A stretch of 64,000 bases of DNA from Amphiura filiformis. Lineage: Eukaryota; Echinodermata; Ophiuroidea; Amphilepidida; Amphiuridae. A model generated the notes under the pieces. That model ran no database searches. It was not told where the DNA came from and worked only from the letters and a program-made list of their open reading frames with translations. Location: NCBI RefSeq assembly GCF_039555335.1, contig NC_092629.1, positions 4,793,912-4,857,911 of the forward strand, read 5' to 3'. The stretch's first letter is position 1. Each line of letters starts with the position of its first letter. Both the position numbers and the translations under genes were made by a program. This document shows positions 32,044-43,275 of the stretch, piece after piece.

Positions 32044-33015
32044 TCTCAAATCACCTAATGGGTTGGCTGGTCACCCTCTCAGATTTTGTTTAAAATCACT
32101 TCATATAGCCCTATGTGCCAAATGAACACATTTCAAATGGTAGGTCTCTACTCCTTGTCGTTTCCGAGAACCGGCCTATTGAAAATTGGGTCAGACCCCC
32201 CCTTTTTGGGCATGCGTGTCGCGACATTAATTTTCTTCCGAGTTTAGACATCCATATCTTCCCCTAGGGGTAAGCTACAGGGCTACAAATTGGAATCTAG
32301 GGTGTCTTTGACCCAAATAACCAGATTCTGGACTCATAAACAATGTATTCCTGTTTTTGACCCCCCTCCTCTTCATCCTAGATGTCAGACATCATCTATT
32401 TTGCCTTTAGTAGGCAATATAGTAGGTTCAGGTGTGAGTGTGACCCCCTATAGCAGGGTAGACCACTCATTGGCTTTTAAATAAAAATTTCACAGGGGCT
32501 CAAAGATGACTCCTCAGCCAAAGACCCCCCCGTTCTAACCAAACTCACACAAATTCAAAATACTTGCATGATGTCAAGCCATCTTCATGGTTTAATTAGT
32601 GTTTGAATCTCTCATTGAAATACACAGTAAATTGATGAACTTTGTGCATTCTGGGAATTAGAACAATAATGGCAATAAACTGTGAAGATAGCTTGACACC
32701 ACTTTGCTTTCTGGTACAGAGGAACATCATAGAAGTATTTTGAATATGTGTGAGTTTGATTATGGTGGCTCATTTCCCACATAATAAAATTTGGGTTGGT
32801 ATTTAGGACAATTTTGTGTGTATTTCAATGGGAAGTGGACAAATTGCGTCAAAAAACATCAAATATTCAACGAGCCATAAACTCAGAAACGACAAGGAGT
32901 TGAGACCTACCGTTTGAAATGTGTTCATTTGACCCATAGGTCTATGATATAAGTGATTTTAAAGAAAATCTGAGAGGGTGACCAGCCAACCTTTTCTGAA
33001 AATTAGGTGAGTTGA
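32044..33015. mobile_element. Near 1-kb foldback element
   Basis: GGTTGGCTGGTCACCCTCTC, GAACACATTTCAAATGGTAG and CTCCTTGTCGTTTC on the left all recur inverted on the right. A second pair (CCAAACTCACACAAATTCAA against TTGAATATGTGTGAGTTTGA) lies nearer the centre, so most of the unit folds back. Confidence 0.8.
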
Positions 33016-33295
33016 TATATATGGAATGACTCATTAGTACAAGAATTAAAGGAAAGGAAATTGCCTGTCTGAACCCAAGTTGACTTGAAATGGGTCCTTA
33101 GCAGGAAAAATAAAACATATGATAATATACTGGGTAAGACTAATATAGAATAATGAAAAAAAATAAAATTATATTATATACTGGTATGACATGACAATTA
33201 ATGGACATTAAATATCTTTCAAGATAGAGGATCATGCACATTTTAAATAACTTTTACAAAACATATCAAAACAATTGTTGACTTGCACATTCTCA

Positions 33296-33541
33296 CGGTC
33301 CCATGAGGTTCCCAACATAAGGCACAGTTTCACATCTAAGTCCCGCCACAAAGATTTGCCAGAACATTTCTAAGTTCTGTTTGAAAAGAGTATGCTCTAG
33401 CTCGGAGAATTCTTCCACACGAATACCATTCAAGGCGGTGCATGTAAAGAGGCAATGGCGACTATCTTCTTTATCATTTTTGCTTGTTAATAGCTCAATC
33501 TTTTTGATGAAAGTCAATCTTTGACAAGATGTAACTTTGCT
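33296..33541 (-). pseudogene. Possible non-LTR retrotransposon ORF C-terminal remnant
   Basis: Minus strand reads KEDSRHCLFTCTALNGIRVE then SELEHTLFKQNLEMFWQIFV before a stop. The HCLF-C spacing and hydrophobic tail resemble the C-terminal part of L2/CR1-like reverse-transcriptase proteins (recalled pattern, weak). A host exon is an alternative. Confidence 0.3.
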
Positions 33542-33559
33542 ACAGAAAGTGCTATATGA

Positions 33560-34352
33560 AAAAAAGGTTTTCAGTTTTGTCTTTTTTACTCAAGGGCTTT
33601 AATTTGATAAAAATGATGCAGTTTGATGGCAAATTTAAATTCACCTTTCATACCTAGATGATCCCCCTCTCTTTTTGAATAGCTCTGACACTTTAACGTG
33701 CACAGGGATGAATACTCCTGAACACAGGACCAACGGCTTTACGTGACTTCCGAATCACGGACGCCGCACATACACTACCTACATTGTATCTGCACGCAAA
33801 GCTAGTGTATGGGGCGAGAAGAAATTCTACAATTAAATCAATTCTGTGATGAAACTGGACTTCTCGACCATTATAGGAACTTTTTTAGGAGGGAAGAGAA
33901 TTTTAACCTAAGGCAAGCCGGCCGACAGTGCAACGCCTTAACCGCCGCCATCTCGCCTCTCCTAATTCGCAGAATCGTAGCATTAATTTTTAACATGACG
34001 AATGACGTTCTCACGTCTCAGTGCAGTCTAGTGAGAAATATCCCATCATCGCGTCCTTCATCATATGGGTGTCTATCGAGCTCCGGTAGGAACATTATTA
34101 TTAATGTGTACATTTCATAACCACACAATTTCAATGGTCATGATGGTGAATCATGAATGGGTGTGACAACATTAAAACTTGCGTGCTGTGTCATGTTGGC
34201 TCCCGAATCTCCTAGCATGGTCATAATGCTGTGCGGATAAACTTATACTGGGGACCATCACAATCTTCCGGTATGTGTTTCAGGACTAAGCTTTAATATT
34301 GTCCAACTTTATAGTGAACAGTACGGTACATAATATTCCGTTAAAAAAATGT
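33560..34352. other. Intergenic; one unassigned open frame
   Basis: A plus-strand frame at 33809-34120 (103 codons, MGREEILQLNQFCDETGLLD...) has a plausible donor near 34085 but no recognised similarity. Left unassigned. Confidence 0.3.
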
Positions 34353-34541
34353 CAACTATGATCAAGGTCTTAGGCAGGATTTGAAGGTTTGGGTGTGTAA
34401 ACTCAAAAACCTGGGTGTGTAAATTTAATGATTTGTGTGCAAAGTATAGGCCATGTTGGTAAAAAAGTGGGTGTGTAACTTACACATTTGGGTGTGTAAA
34501 CACTCCCTGCACGGCTGGCTGCCTAAGCCCTTGACTATGAT
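34353..34541. repeat. TIR element with GGGTGTGTAA repeats
   Basis: ACTATGATCAAGGTCTTAGG and its inverse CCTAAGCCCTTGACTATGAT close the unit; four GGGTGTGTAA motifs lie inside. Confidence 0.7.
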
Positions 34542-34673
34542 ACTGAACATAAATGTCTGTGCTAACTGATGAAACTAATTGGACGTGAACAACTAGCATG
34601 ACTAGTGCAGTCTCACTGGACTTCTTGGTTTTAAAACAATAAAATCCATTACAATTACAAGCATGATTATCAC

Positions 34674-35083
34674 GGGTGTTGCTCGAGAAGTCTAGCCAAG
34701 AATTTGCTCACCGATAGCTTCACATTCTGGGCTAGAGACCATTGCATTCAAAATCTAGTCGGATTTGCTGAAGCCATGACACCGTGTAAAGCAATGGAAG
34801 TTTAGAAGTAAACACAGTTGATCACAATTGGCGATTGCATCAAAAATGTTGCTAAAGTTACACTTCAGCAAAGTTTTAGACTGTCCAAAAATAGGCAAAT
34901 CTTGCTCAAAAGATACAGTTGACTCATCGAAATATCTTTCATCCAAAATTCAACATTAACAGAATATATAACCTCCAGTGCAAAAATTGCACTGCTGTCT
35001 GACCGAAAAACGATAGCAACGCACTCTAGCATCGAATGCGTAACTATCGTGTGCAAATTCAAAGCTGGAGTTCTCGAGTAACA
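34674..35083. mobile_element. TIR element, GTGTTGCTCGAGAA termini
   Basis: GGGTGTTGCTCGAGAAGTCT with GAATTTGC at the left, and GCAAATTC with TTCTCGAGTAACACGGG at the right, give about 40-bp imperfect inverted termini. Confidence 0.6.
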
Positions 35084-35812
35084 CGGGTGGGATGATATGA
35101 TGATGGGATCATGTTATGACTATAGTATAAATTTAGGTTAGGGCTGGCCTACCAAAATCGGGGCCAAAACATGCTTGTGTCCCCAATACTAGAAAGCTTA
35201 CTATGTATACTAGTCTGCATGCCAAGAAGACCCCCCCTCCCCCGGCAATGCTTGGCTCAGGCTTCAGCCATGTCAGCCAGCGGCAGCCTGCCAAAATTGC
35301 ACCCCACTTGGTCTGCCAAAAAATCCTCTACTGTAAAAAAAATCCGAGATTTTGAATAAAATGCAGGAACCGTCGTTTAATTATTATGATGGAAATATTA
35401 GTCAAACATGTGACACACAATGTTCATAACACAGCACGTACATGATGCGCAGGACTTTCACACACACATCAAAGGGCCGAGCATAACTGATGGAGTGATA
35501 GTATACGCATTAGCTTACATCGGCGCTGGTAATAAATTCCCATTTTCTTTGCATTACCTCAGTTGTTCGGCTCAAAATTAAAAGGGTCATATCTAAAGAA
35601 ATTTTAATCTATTTTTTATGGAATGTTACAATATGGCTAAAATGCCTAAAACATGCAAAATCAGCCGATTTTGGGGCTGTTAATGCCACTGAGCAGCCTG
35701 AGGGTGCTGCTGCGCACCCTGGGGTCTATAATGCCTGGTCTAAGGTTTCTGGGGTACGCCCCTGCTAATTAGCCCTAAGTGAACCCTAACACTAAAATAT
35801 AGTGTGCACTTA

Positions 35813-35992
35813 TATTGGGCTATTCCAGCTTAAATCCTTTCACCCCCTATGGAATATTCCACATAGGGAGTGTGAATTTCAAATGATTGCTACCTCATTG
35901 GGTGAATCCATTAGAAATTCACACCCCCTGTGTGGCAGAGTAAGGTCATGTCTTCCATAGGGGGTGTATAGATTTCAAGTGGAATAGCCCAT
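35813..35992. repeat. Family A foldback, nearly complete
   Basis: ATTGGGCTATTCCAGCTTAA opens and AGTGGAATAGCCCATT closes; CACATAGGGAGTGTGAATTT and GAAATTCACACCCCCTGTGT form the inner arms. The best reference copy in the window. Confidence 0.85.
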
Positions 35993-36026
35993 TGCTAATG
36001 AACACAGAACATCTGAGACAATTTAA

Positions 36027-36238
36027 CCCCATGAGAACTACATGTATCTGTCTATTGGTCAAAAAAAGTGGTTTCATTATCAATTGGACCAATCAGCAAC
36101 ATTATTAGAATAATTTCACCATGCAAAAAATTGGGGTGAATTATTTTAACGCTCCATTCTGATTGGTGATTAAAATGAAGATATCATGTAATTGACCAAT
36201 CAGAGGCAATGTTAGATTGGCAGGTAGTGCTCAGGGGG
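36027..36238. mobile_element. TTAA-flanked MITE (copy 1)
   Basis: TTAA at 36023-36026 and 36239-36242; ends CCCCATGA and TCAGGGGG. TTAA with CCC termini fits a piggyBac-type element (inference). It ends about 60 bp before the acceptor of the ZIP gene exon. A second copy is at 48345-48540. Confidence 0.75.
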
Positions 36239-36340
36239 TTAAATACTTTGTAATGACCTAAAACATTATAAAATGAATTTTCCTGTGATCTTTATTCCAG
36301 ACGCTGATTGCATTCCAGACGTGATGTAGCTGAGTCTCAG

Positions 36341-37428
36341 ATGGAAAACATGGAGTCAGAACACATCCTAGTACTTAAAATTGTGTGCATCATAATTGTC
36401 TTCAGTGTGACACTACTGGGAGCTCTTCTGCCATATAAAATCTTTGGAGATGTCAAGAAACCAAAGAGTCGTTCGCGCCAACACAAATCTGAACGAATTC
36501 TCAGTTTCAGCAACTGTCTCGCTGGGGGTGTTTTCCTCGCAACATGCTTCCTTGGTTTGATACCAGCAGCGAGGAAAAAGTTTGAATCTGTTTTGACTAC
36601 AACAAATTATAACACAGATTATCCGGTATGCGAGGCAACAGTTGTTGCCGGTTTCTTTATTATATTGTACATGGAGCAGATCGTCATGGCAATTCAACAG
36701 AAATGGATGGGTAAAAGAACTACCAATGGTGTCAAAATGAAAACGATTAAGAAAAAGACCAATAAAGTGACTCCAATAGATGATTACGAGGATGAGGATG
36801 AGGATGATATTTATAGTAGAAACGAAGATGAGAAACCATTAGTTAAAGCTACAGCCGATGGTTGGAGCGAAGATACAGCTAATGAGAGTGAAGACATCGA
36901 ACAAAACAACACCCACCTACAAGGTCATGGACATTCTCATAAAGGAGGACATAGTCACCTCGGTGACGTACAAGACTCAGGGACACTCAGGTCATTCATA
37001 CTACTATTTGCGCTTTCTATACACTCCATTTTTTGAAGGGATGGCATTAGGTTTACAGGATGAACTGAAAACACGCTGTACTTACTGCTTATGCGATGAT
37101 TCTGCATGAAGGATTAGCAGCATTCGCTCTAGGAGCAAGTTTACTCAAAAACTCTGTTAGTTTTAGTCTTTACATACTATATGGCATTGCATTCTCAAGT
37201 ATGATACCATGTGGTACACTGATAGGGATAGCGATTCACACATCTAAGGGGATTGTAGCGGACACAGTGTCGGCTATAATGCAAGCCTTGGCTGCAGGTA
37301 TCTTCATCTTTGTGACTTTCTTTGAGATTTTAAATCATGAGTTTGATAAGACTGAGGATAGACTACTGAAGATATGCTGTGCTCTTGGTGGTTTTGTTGT
37401 GTTAGCTGCATTAGAAATTCTAGGATGA
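36341..37428 (+). CDS. ZIP-family (SLC39) zinc transporter, two homopolymer frameshifts
   Basis: ZIP proteins move Zn2+ into the cytosol across the plasma or vesicle membrane. Starting at ATG 36341, about 360 residues show eight hydrophobic spans: near residues 9-30, 51-75, 92-116, then four to eight after the loop. Between spans 3 and 4 is an acidic run (DDYEDEDEDD) and a His-rich segment GHGHSHKGGHSHLGD, typical metal-binding loop features. Span 4 has LSIHSIFEGMALGLQ and span 5 AMILHEGLAAFALG, the ZIP core metal-site motifs. The layout is nearest the ZIP1/2/3 group. An acceptor (TTTATTCCAG, ending at 36300) precedes a short 5' UTR, so a non-coding upstream exon is likely. The frame changes twice, at a T6 run (37029-37034, one T extra) and an A4 run (37068-37071, one A extra). 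Both look like sequencing or assembly indels, but a decaying gene is possible. Confidence 0.92.
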
Positions 37429-37712
37429 ACAGTATCTTGCTTCAAATTTGCAATTATAGCTTGTTAGGCTAGAATTGATTTTATGAAAATTTTATGGGAA
37501 AAACTAAAAAAAACAATGAATTGGCCAATTCAGCTAAAATGGATGCGCTAAGAAAAACGAATGCGCTGGAGGGGGGGGTGACACATCACATTTTTTTTAG
37601 CCTTACAAGTTGACCATGATCATAATTTTTATGAAAATGATGAGCTAATAACAAGCTTGCTGCAAACTTGCAAATTAGCCTGTTGCAAGGTGATCATGAG
37701 TTTCAATATTAA

Positions 37713-37760
37713 GTCAGGTGGGGTCGCTGCATTGGCTGGCCTGGAAATTCTAGACTAAAC
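37713..37760 (+). pseudogene. Decayed copy of the ZIP gene's last codons
   Basis: TGGGGTCGCTGCATTGGCTG and CTGGAAATTCTAGACTAAAC match GGTGGTTTTGTTGTGTTAGC and TTAGAAATTCTAGGATGAAC at the true 3' end (37388-37430). Confidence 0.75.
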
Positions 37761-37842
37761 AATGAACAGTCCCAAATAACAAGCTATAAATAATAAGGTA
37801 GCTGCAATCTTGCAATTACATGTAGCCTGTCATAATTTTGAT

Positions 37843-37889
37843 CTGGGTGGTTTTGCTGTGTAGGCTGCTCTGGAAATTCTAAGTTGAAT
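37843..37889 (+). pseudogene. Second decayed copy of the ZIP gene's last codons
   Basis: CTGGGTGGTTTTGCTGTGTA followed by GCTGCTCTGGAAATTCTAAG. Between copies, a TTGCAAT/TAGCCTGT segment also repeats, so the 3' UTR start was copied too. Confidence 0.75.
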
Positions 37890-39148
37890 GTACTGGTAAC
37901 TGGGGTACATGTATTTTGTAACCACAGACCATCCGCCTCCCTCCACCTCATCCCCTGGGGTCACTTGCATGTTGAGTTGTATATCACCTTCGTACAGCAT
38001 GTACTACAGGGACATTCAAAAGATACCCAAATCAAGTATTATTCCTTGGTCTAAAATGGACCCAAAGCAAGTATTAGTCGTGAAGAACACACCTAAAATC
38101 TCCGGTACGAATACCCACAACGAATGAAGGCCAGTAGCTACCAATCAAAAGGCGTGAACAAAAATCAACGAAAAAGCAGTCATCACATTTTTTGTTAGAA
38201 TGTCACCCAGAATTTGAGCTTCATGTCAACTGATTTATTTTGTTATTTTTTAGCATCCGAGTTGAGTTCAGCAACCTTTTTCGAGTAACATCATTTTTGA
38301 TAGCTTAAACAAGATATGCACGTAATGTGCCCGGCCTTTGAAAAAGACCCCCTTTCCTTATTTTTCGTAGACAGGTGATATACAGCTTGAAATACAAGTC
38401 CCCCCAGACCTCATCAGGCGGTAGACAGCTCATTATAAAAGTAATACAAGTATGGAAGCCGCCATTACCCTGCCATCGCGTAGGCCTGGAACACTACCGC
38501 GATTTCTACTGGCTAAATCGCGTCCGTGCTCCGCGTCCAAGTCATGAAAATTACCCGTAAAATCGCGGCTTGCTGCATCCACGGTTAGACTTTTTCAAGC
38601 CTGCTACAGTGCATTTTTTTTCAAATGTTGAACAGCTTTTTTAATACTTTTAATTATATTTTTTAGTGCATCCATGAACTTAATTATCAAATGCATCAAA
38701 TCAACCAACAATCCCGCTATCCGGGTCAAAATTTATACAAGAAAAATTCTGTTTCAACCACTAAAATTAACCTAAATTTCGCGCAAGATACCCGTAAGAC
38801 TTGGCGATAGCCTATTCAGATATCGTTGTCAAGCTCGAGGTGATTGACCTCCAATGATTGACAGTTGGGAACGCGTACTGTACGCGATGTTGAACGCGTA
38901 GTCAAGGTAGCCGGGTTCTAAAGTGGGTGCTAAAACCTCAAATGGCGACTTCCATGCGTGTACCGGGGGGGTGCTAAAGTGGAACCAAAACAACAGCGGG
39001 AATCGTGTGTTAAATCGACATAGAAAAGTACAAGAGGGATCAACGAAATTTACTGTCAGCCCTCTGACCTCATCTCATCCTTCTATTCCAAAATAACAAG
39101 AGACTAGATTTAAAGAGTCTGGACTTAATTCTGATTGTGTGTCGCTCA
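37890..39148. other. Intergenic, no gene recognised
   Basis: No exon seen. Around 38870-38900 TACGCGT/ACGCG motifs repeat locally. Confidence 0.4.
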
Positions 39149-39358
39149 CAGTGGTGTAGCCAAGGGGCACTTAATAGGGAAGCAACTGTTCCCCCTTGTG
39201 GGGAGTCCTGCCCCCCTTGTGGCATGCTGGCCACTGTGATATTTACCATTTTTACTGGGCCTTTTTTTGACTTTTAACCCATTTGTACCATTTTAGTCAA
39301 AATTTACACCCCCCCCATATAATTAGCCCCTCCTGAACAATTCCTGGCTATGCTACTG
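39149..39358. mobile_element. hAT-like MITE with exact 8-bp duplication
   Basis: CAGTGGTGTAGCCA and TGGCTATGCTACTG termini; GTCGCTCA is present at both flanks (39141-39148 and 39359-39366). 210 bp, related to 20982-21255 and 31206-31565. Confidence 0.9.
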
Positions 39359-39359
39359 G

Positions 39360-40039
39360 TCGCTCATGGAGAGAAACAAGTCACCTCTGTATTATTTGAT
39401 TTCACAATGAGCTTGTCAAACTTTGATGGACTATTCCTTGTCAAAACCTCAAAGGTGCTTAGGTGCACACCACCATACCACCACTTCAATTTATTTTTTT
39501 GTATTGTGATAGCTGCAACTCACCAGCAATGCCATAAATTATCCTCTAGCTGCATGCAACTCACTTAAAATGATCTCCTAGGTTGTTTTTCCAAAATATC
39601 AAGCTGAAGGGGGGGGGGTCAAATTGGACAAATTGCTTAATTTGCATATTTTTGTGAGCCACATATCTGTTCCAATTAACTTCCACTGAGTTTCGTAAAC
39701 AAGTTTGTCCGGTTGCTCTTGCATCTAGCTTCAAATGACTTACAAATAGAAAAAAAAAGCAACATTTTGTTTTTGACACCCCCCCCCTATATTGACTAAA
39801 TGCATGGTCCTGATTTATAAAGTGTGTGCTTGTTTGCTGTAAACTGTGTTTTTATGTTGTGCCAATAATGTGAGGAAGTAGATAACAGGGTTTAGGGCTA
39901 GAACATCCTACCTGCAATAGTTGCCAGGTGTCATATTTTTAGAATATGTACAATAAAGAATGCAGTAATTGTCAAGTGTCAATAGGGCAGCTATTGCAGT
40001 TAGGGCCTTCTGGTACTAATCCCTCGATATGGACAAAAC
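39360..40039. other. Intergenic, no gene recognised
   Basis: Poly-G (39610) and poly-C (39780) patches. A piece near 39960-40020 with AGGGCAGCTATTGCAGT resembles sequence at 40620 and 48720. Confidence 0.4.
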
Positions 40040-40268
40040 TATAGACCACTTGACATCATTGTTTATCAACAAAGGCGAGAGACTGCTGTATCGATATGCT
40101 TGAACGAACTGCTACACTGTTCAGTGACGTTCTTGTACTATATAAAATGTGGTGGGCGATTTAAGATGCGCATGCCCTGAGCAAACTACGATGCGTATAT
40201 ACACACTGTAGGGCAAAGAACAATGGAAATTGCGATAATTCGTGCGCATACACATGTCAAGTGGTCTA
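40040..40268. mobile_element. MITE, TATAGACCACTTGACA termini (copy 2)
   Basis: TATAGACCACTTGACATCAT at the left and TGTCAAGTGGTCTA at the right. Aligns throughout with 18789-19035 despite many changes. Confidence 0.75.
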
Positions 40269-40579
40269 AATGTACTGTTTGTCTCAGCATATCAGATAAA
40301 ATGTTTTGCCAAATCCTTTTTTCAAAAATCTGATCCATGAGGGCCAAAGAAGGCATTTTTTTTAATTGAGTTATAATTATTACATTACACCAACATTAGG
40401 CTGTCATACTCAAGAGATGTAACTTGCTTTGGTCAAAATTTCCTGACATTTTTTATTATTGTTGGGAAAAATGTAGGCCTATTATCATATTCTTTTGTAC
40501 AGGAGTGCACTGAACAAAAATTTCCTGAAATCAGAAGATTTCTCACAAAATTTCCTGAAAAGTTGGTGTTTAGCATGAG

Positions 40580-40735
40580 TTTACATTATATCGACTGCTC
40601 AGTACCAGAAGTGGGTAAGTGCAATAGCTGCCCTGTGAACAATTTACCCACAGTATAATGTACTCATACACATGGCAGCTATTTGCAGGTACCAACTTCT
40701 GGCACTGAACAGTCAATATAGATATCAAACATCTA
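40580..40735. repeat. Foldback
   Basis: GACTGCTCAGTACCAGAAGT with GGGTAAGTGCAATAGCTGCC on the left is mirrored by GGCAGCTATTTGCAGGTACC and AACTTCTGGCACTGAACAGT on the right. Confidence 0.75.
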
Positions 40736-40787
40736 CCTAAGCTAAACACATAAAAGTTAATCAGTGGTGTTTAGCTTGTGTTTATAT

Positions 40788-41185
40788 TACCGTAACCACC
40801 CAGGTATAAGCCCACCTTCAGGTATAAGCCCACCCCCTATTTTTCAAAACATTCTGTGAACAAGGGTGCAATCGGCTATAAGCCCAGTACTAAATTTTGG
40901 CCAAGTTCTTAAATCAAATCAATGCTTTTCTCTCACATTTAAGAACAAATAAAAAAAAAATATCAGCTGATAATTAACATTCCACACTTAGAATGTTAAG
41001 AAATTGACATAGATGATAGAAATTACTGGTACATTGGGCATAATACAAATGGGGATGATTCCTGGGGATGATTTTTCTTATTTCTAAATTCAAGTACTAG
41101 CCCCTCCCTGGGTATAAGCCCACCCCCATTTTGAAGTGAAATCTGTCATCTAGTGGGGTGGGCTTATACCCGAGTGGATACGGTA
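40788..41185. mobile_element. TIR element, family B-like, GTATAAGCCCACC arms
   Basis: TACCGTAACCACCCAGGTAT and its inverse, ending GAGTGGATACGGTA; TA ends. GGTATAAGCCCACC is repeated inside each arm. The flanks are themselves an inverted pair (GATATCAAACATCTACCT against AGGTTGATGTTTGATATC). Confidence 0.8.
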
Positions 41186-41254
41186 TATACAGGTTGATGT
41201 TTGATATCTAAACATGTCGCTATAAAGCTACATTTATGTAAATGGTAGCAGTTG

Positions 41255-42690
41255 GAGTATTTAGGACAAATATAAGTGTTTGGGATGTGCTTAGATGGCT
41301 CAAAATAAGCTAAGGTGTCATAAAAGTGTAACACACAATTATTTTTCCAGCTCTTTTCTTTTGGTCTCCAACCAGGTTTAAATTATAGTATGCACATATA
41401 TCGTTCATAATACACTAAAAGAAAGATAAGTTATAGACCATTTACTTCACAAATTTAATTTTCTAGCCCTTGCATACGTTATATTTGACAGACACAATTT
41501 TGATGATTTTCTGCAATCAAATAAAAATTAATAAAGTATTACATAAGGTATTTTGTGGTTATTTAGGTGTAGGACCTACAGCAACTGATTGTGGAAAAAA
41601 ATGTGTTCAAATATTACAATAAGGAGGATAAATTGTTATAAATAAAATATGTGTGTCTGTCAAGCCATAACATACGCAAGATGTCTGTCAAATGTAACAT
41701 ACAGAATAATAATTTGGCAAAAACAGTAGTTCAAGATGGGAAATTGAATAAAGATCACATGCAGTTTATAAATCACATGTTTTAAAACACTTTTATAAAC
41801 TCTAAACTATCATCATAATGTGAACATCAAGTGATTTTTAATTTTTTAAACGTATTATGTATGTTACTTTTGACAGACACATACAAATCTAGCGTATGTT
41901 ACTTATGCACAAATGTTTGACAGACAACACTTAACAATGGATTGTGTCATCAAAAAGCTTCTCCTCACAAAGTGATAGTGCCACAAAGCTAGGTGGAGCT
42001 AAATGCTATGTCATGTAGCATAATTAGCTGTATCACCCTAGTTTAGCAGGAATTACAGCACCGTCTTGCGTATGTTATTATTTGACAGACATTTCAAGAA
42101 AAATTTTAAAATTGTTATATATGTTCAAAAAAGATGGCAGCCACTTACAAATTGATTATAATATGGAGAAATGAAGTTATTTATAATAGATTTACCCTTT
42201 AGTTTATGCTTCAAGTCTTTGTTTATAAAAAACTGAGGGACTTCAAAATCAATCAAAAGTTTGACAGACAATAGTAACATACATGAAGGCAAACTTTTAA
42301 ATCCTTTTTTGATCTGTTAACTTATAATTCATAATGGCCTCTTTCTGTTTTTTTGATTGGTTTACTGCACCATTTTGGGAAACAGGTCACATGAATTTCT
42401 ATAAGGATCCATAAAAAAAATTAAAAGCTGTTGAAAAAAGGCGTCCCTTGGCATGTTACAAATAAAAGTGTAAAATAGGCATTTTTACAGCTATTTTTTT
42501 TTTTTTTTATTATTTAGAGTGAAAGGATTTTACTTAAATTGTGTATGCTATGTCTTTACTACCTAAACTTGCCACTAAACTAGCAAATATTCCATTTCTA
42601 TAATTATTATTTTTAAAAAAAGATGTCAAAATATATGGCTATAATATGACACCTTAGCATATTTTGAGCCAGATACAAAAGTGTGATAAC
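41255..42690. repeat. Inverted-repeat unit with GTATGTTAC-TTTGACAGACA cluster
   Basis: GGCTCAAAATAAGCTAAGGT and GTCA near 41299 are mirrored near 42650 (TGACACCTTAGCATATTTTG). Inside, about seven copies of a bipartite motif (GTATGTTA, short gap, TTTGACAGACA) lie in both orientations: 41471, 41652, 41680, 41858, 41892, 42068 and 42262. A wider inverted pair (AAATGTTTTGCCAAATCC at 40298 and its inverse at 42978) may bound a larger element. No protein-coding sequence. Confidence 0.6.
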
Positions 42691-43133
42691 TTGCAACCAA
42701 AGAGATGGTGTTGATTTTATTTTGGTTTTGTGATGTGTAGGAGAATAGGTTTCATATGAAACCTTTTTTCTGAAAAGGTATATGTAGGTAATAATAATGG
42801 TTTGGCTATGAAATGCCTAACATGTTTAAAAAGTGTGACAGCCATAGAAGTATTTACAGTGTAGCATAACTTAAAGTGTGATGTCTATTTTCTTATGTAT
42901 TTTATTGTTTTTTTACTCCTAATGTCTAATACACACACTTGACGTCACATGTGTAGACATGAGGACTAATGCTTACAAAGGATTTGGCAAAACATTTAAT
43001 GGTGAAAATTTGATAATTGTGACAAAAACAAAATTCTGAAATGTAATGTATAAATTATGAGTGCCTAATTGTAAAATTTGTAAGATACATTATACATGGT
43101 TCTTGTACATCTCAGCATAATCAATTTATTGAG

Positions 43134-43260
43134 GTATTGCATTTGAAATTACAACTCCCCCTGTGATAGATTTAGCTGAAGTATTTTGCAAAGGGAGTAC
43201 AGGTTTCAAGTAAAATAGACAATTGGGGATCTTCCATTTAAAATACTTGCTTCACTTATG
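43134..43260. repeat. Family A foldback variant
   Basis: TTTGAAATTACAACTCCCCC, AAAGGGAGTACAGGTTTCAA and CTTCCATTTAAAATAC. It abuts the element at 43276. Confidence 0.55.
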
Positions 43261-43275
43261 GAAGATATCTATACT

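Noticed and set aside
33809-34120. 103-codon plus-strand open frame as a gene
   Set aside because: ATG and a possible donor exist, but no similarity or second exon was found.
36308-36340. ZIP start at 36308
   Set aside because: That frame begins with TTG; the first ATG in frame is 36341, just before the hydrophobic first span.
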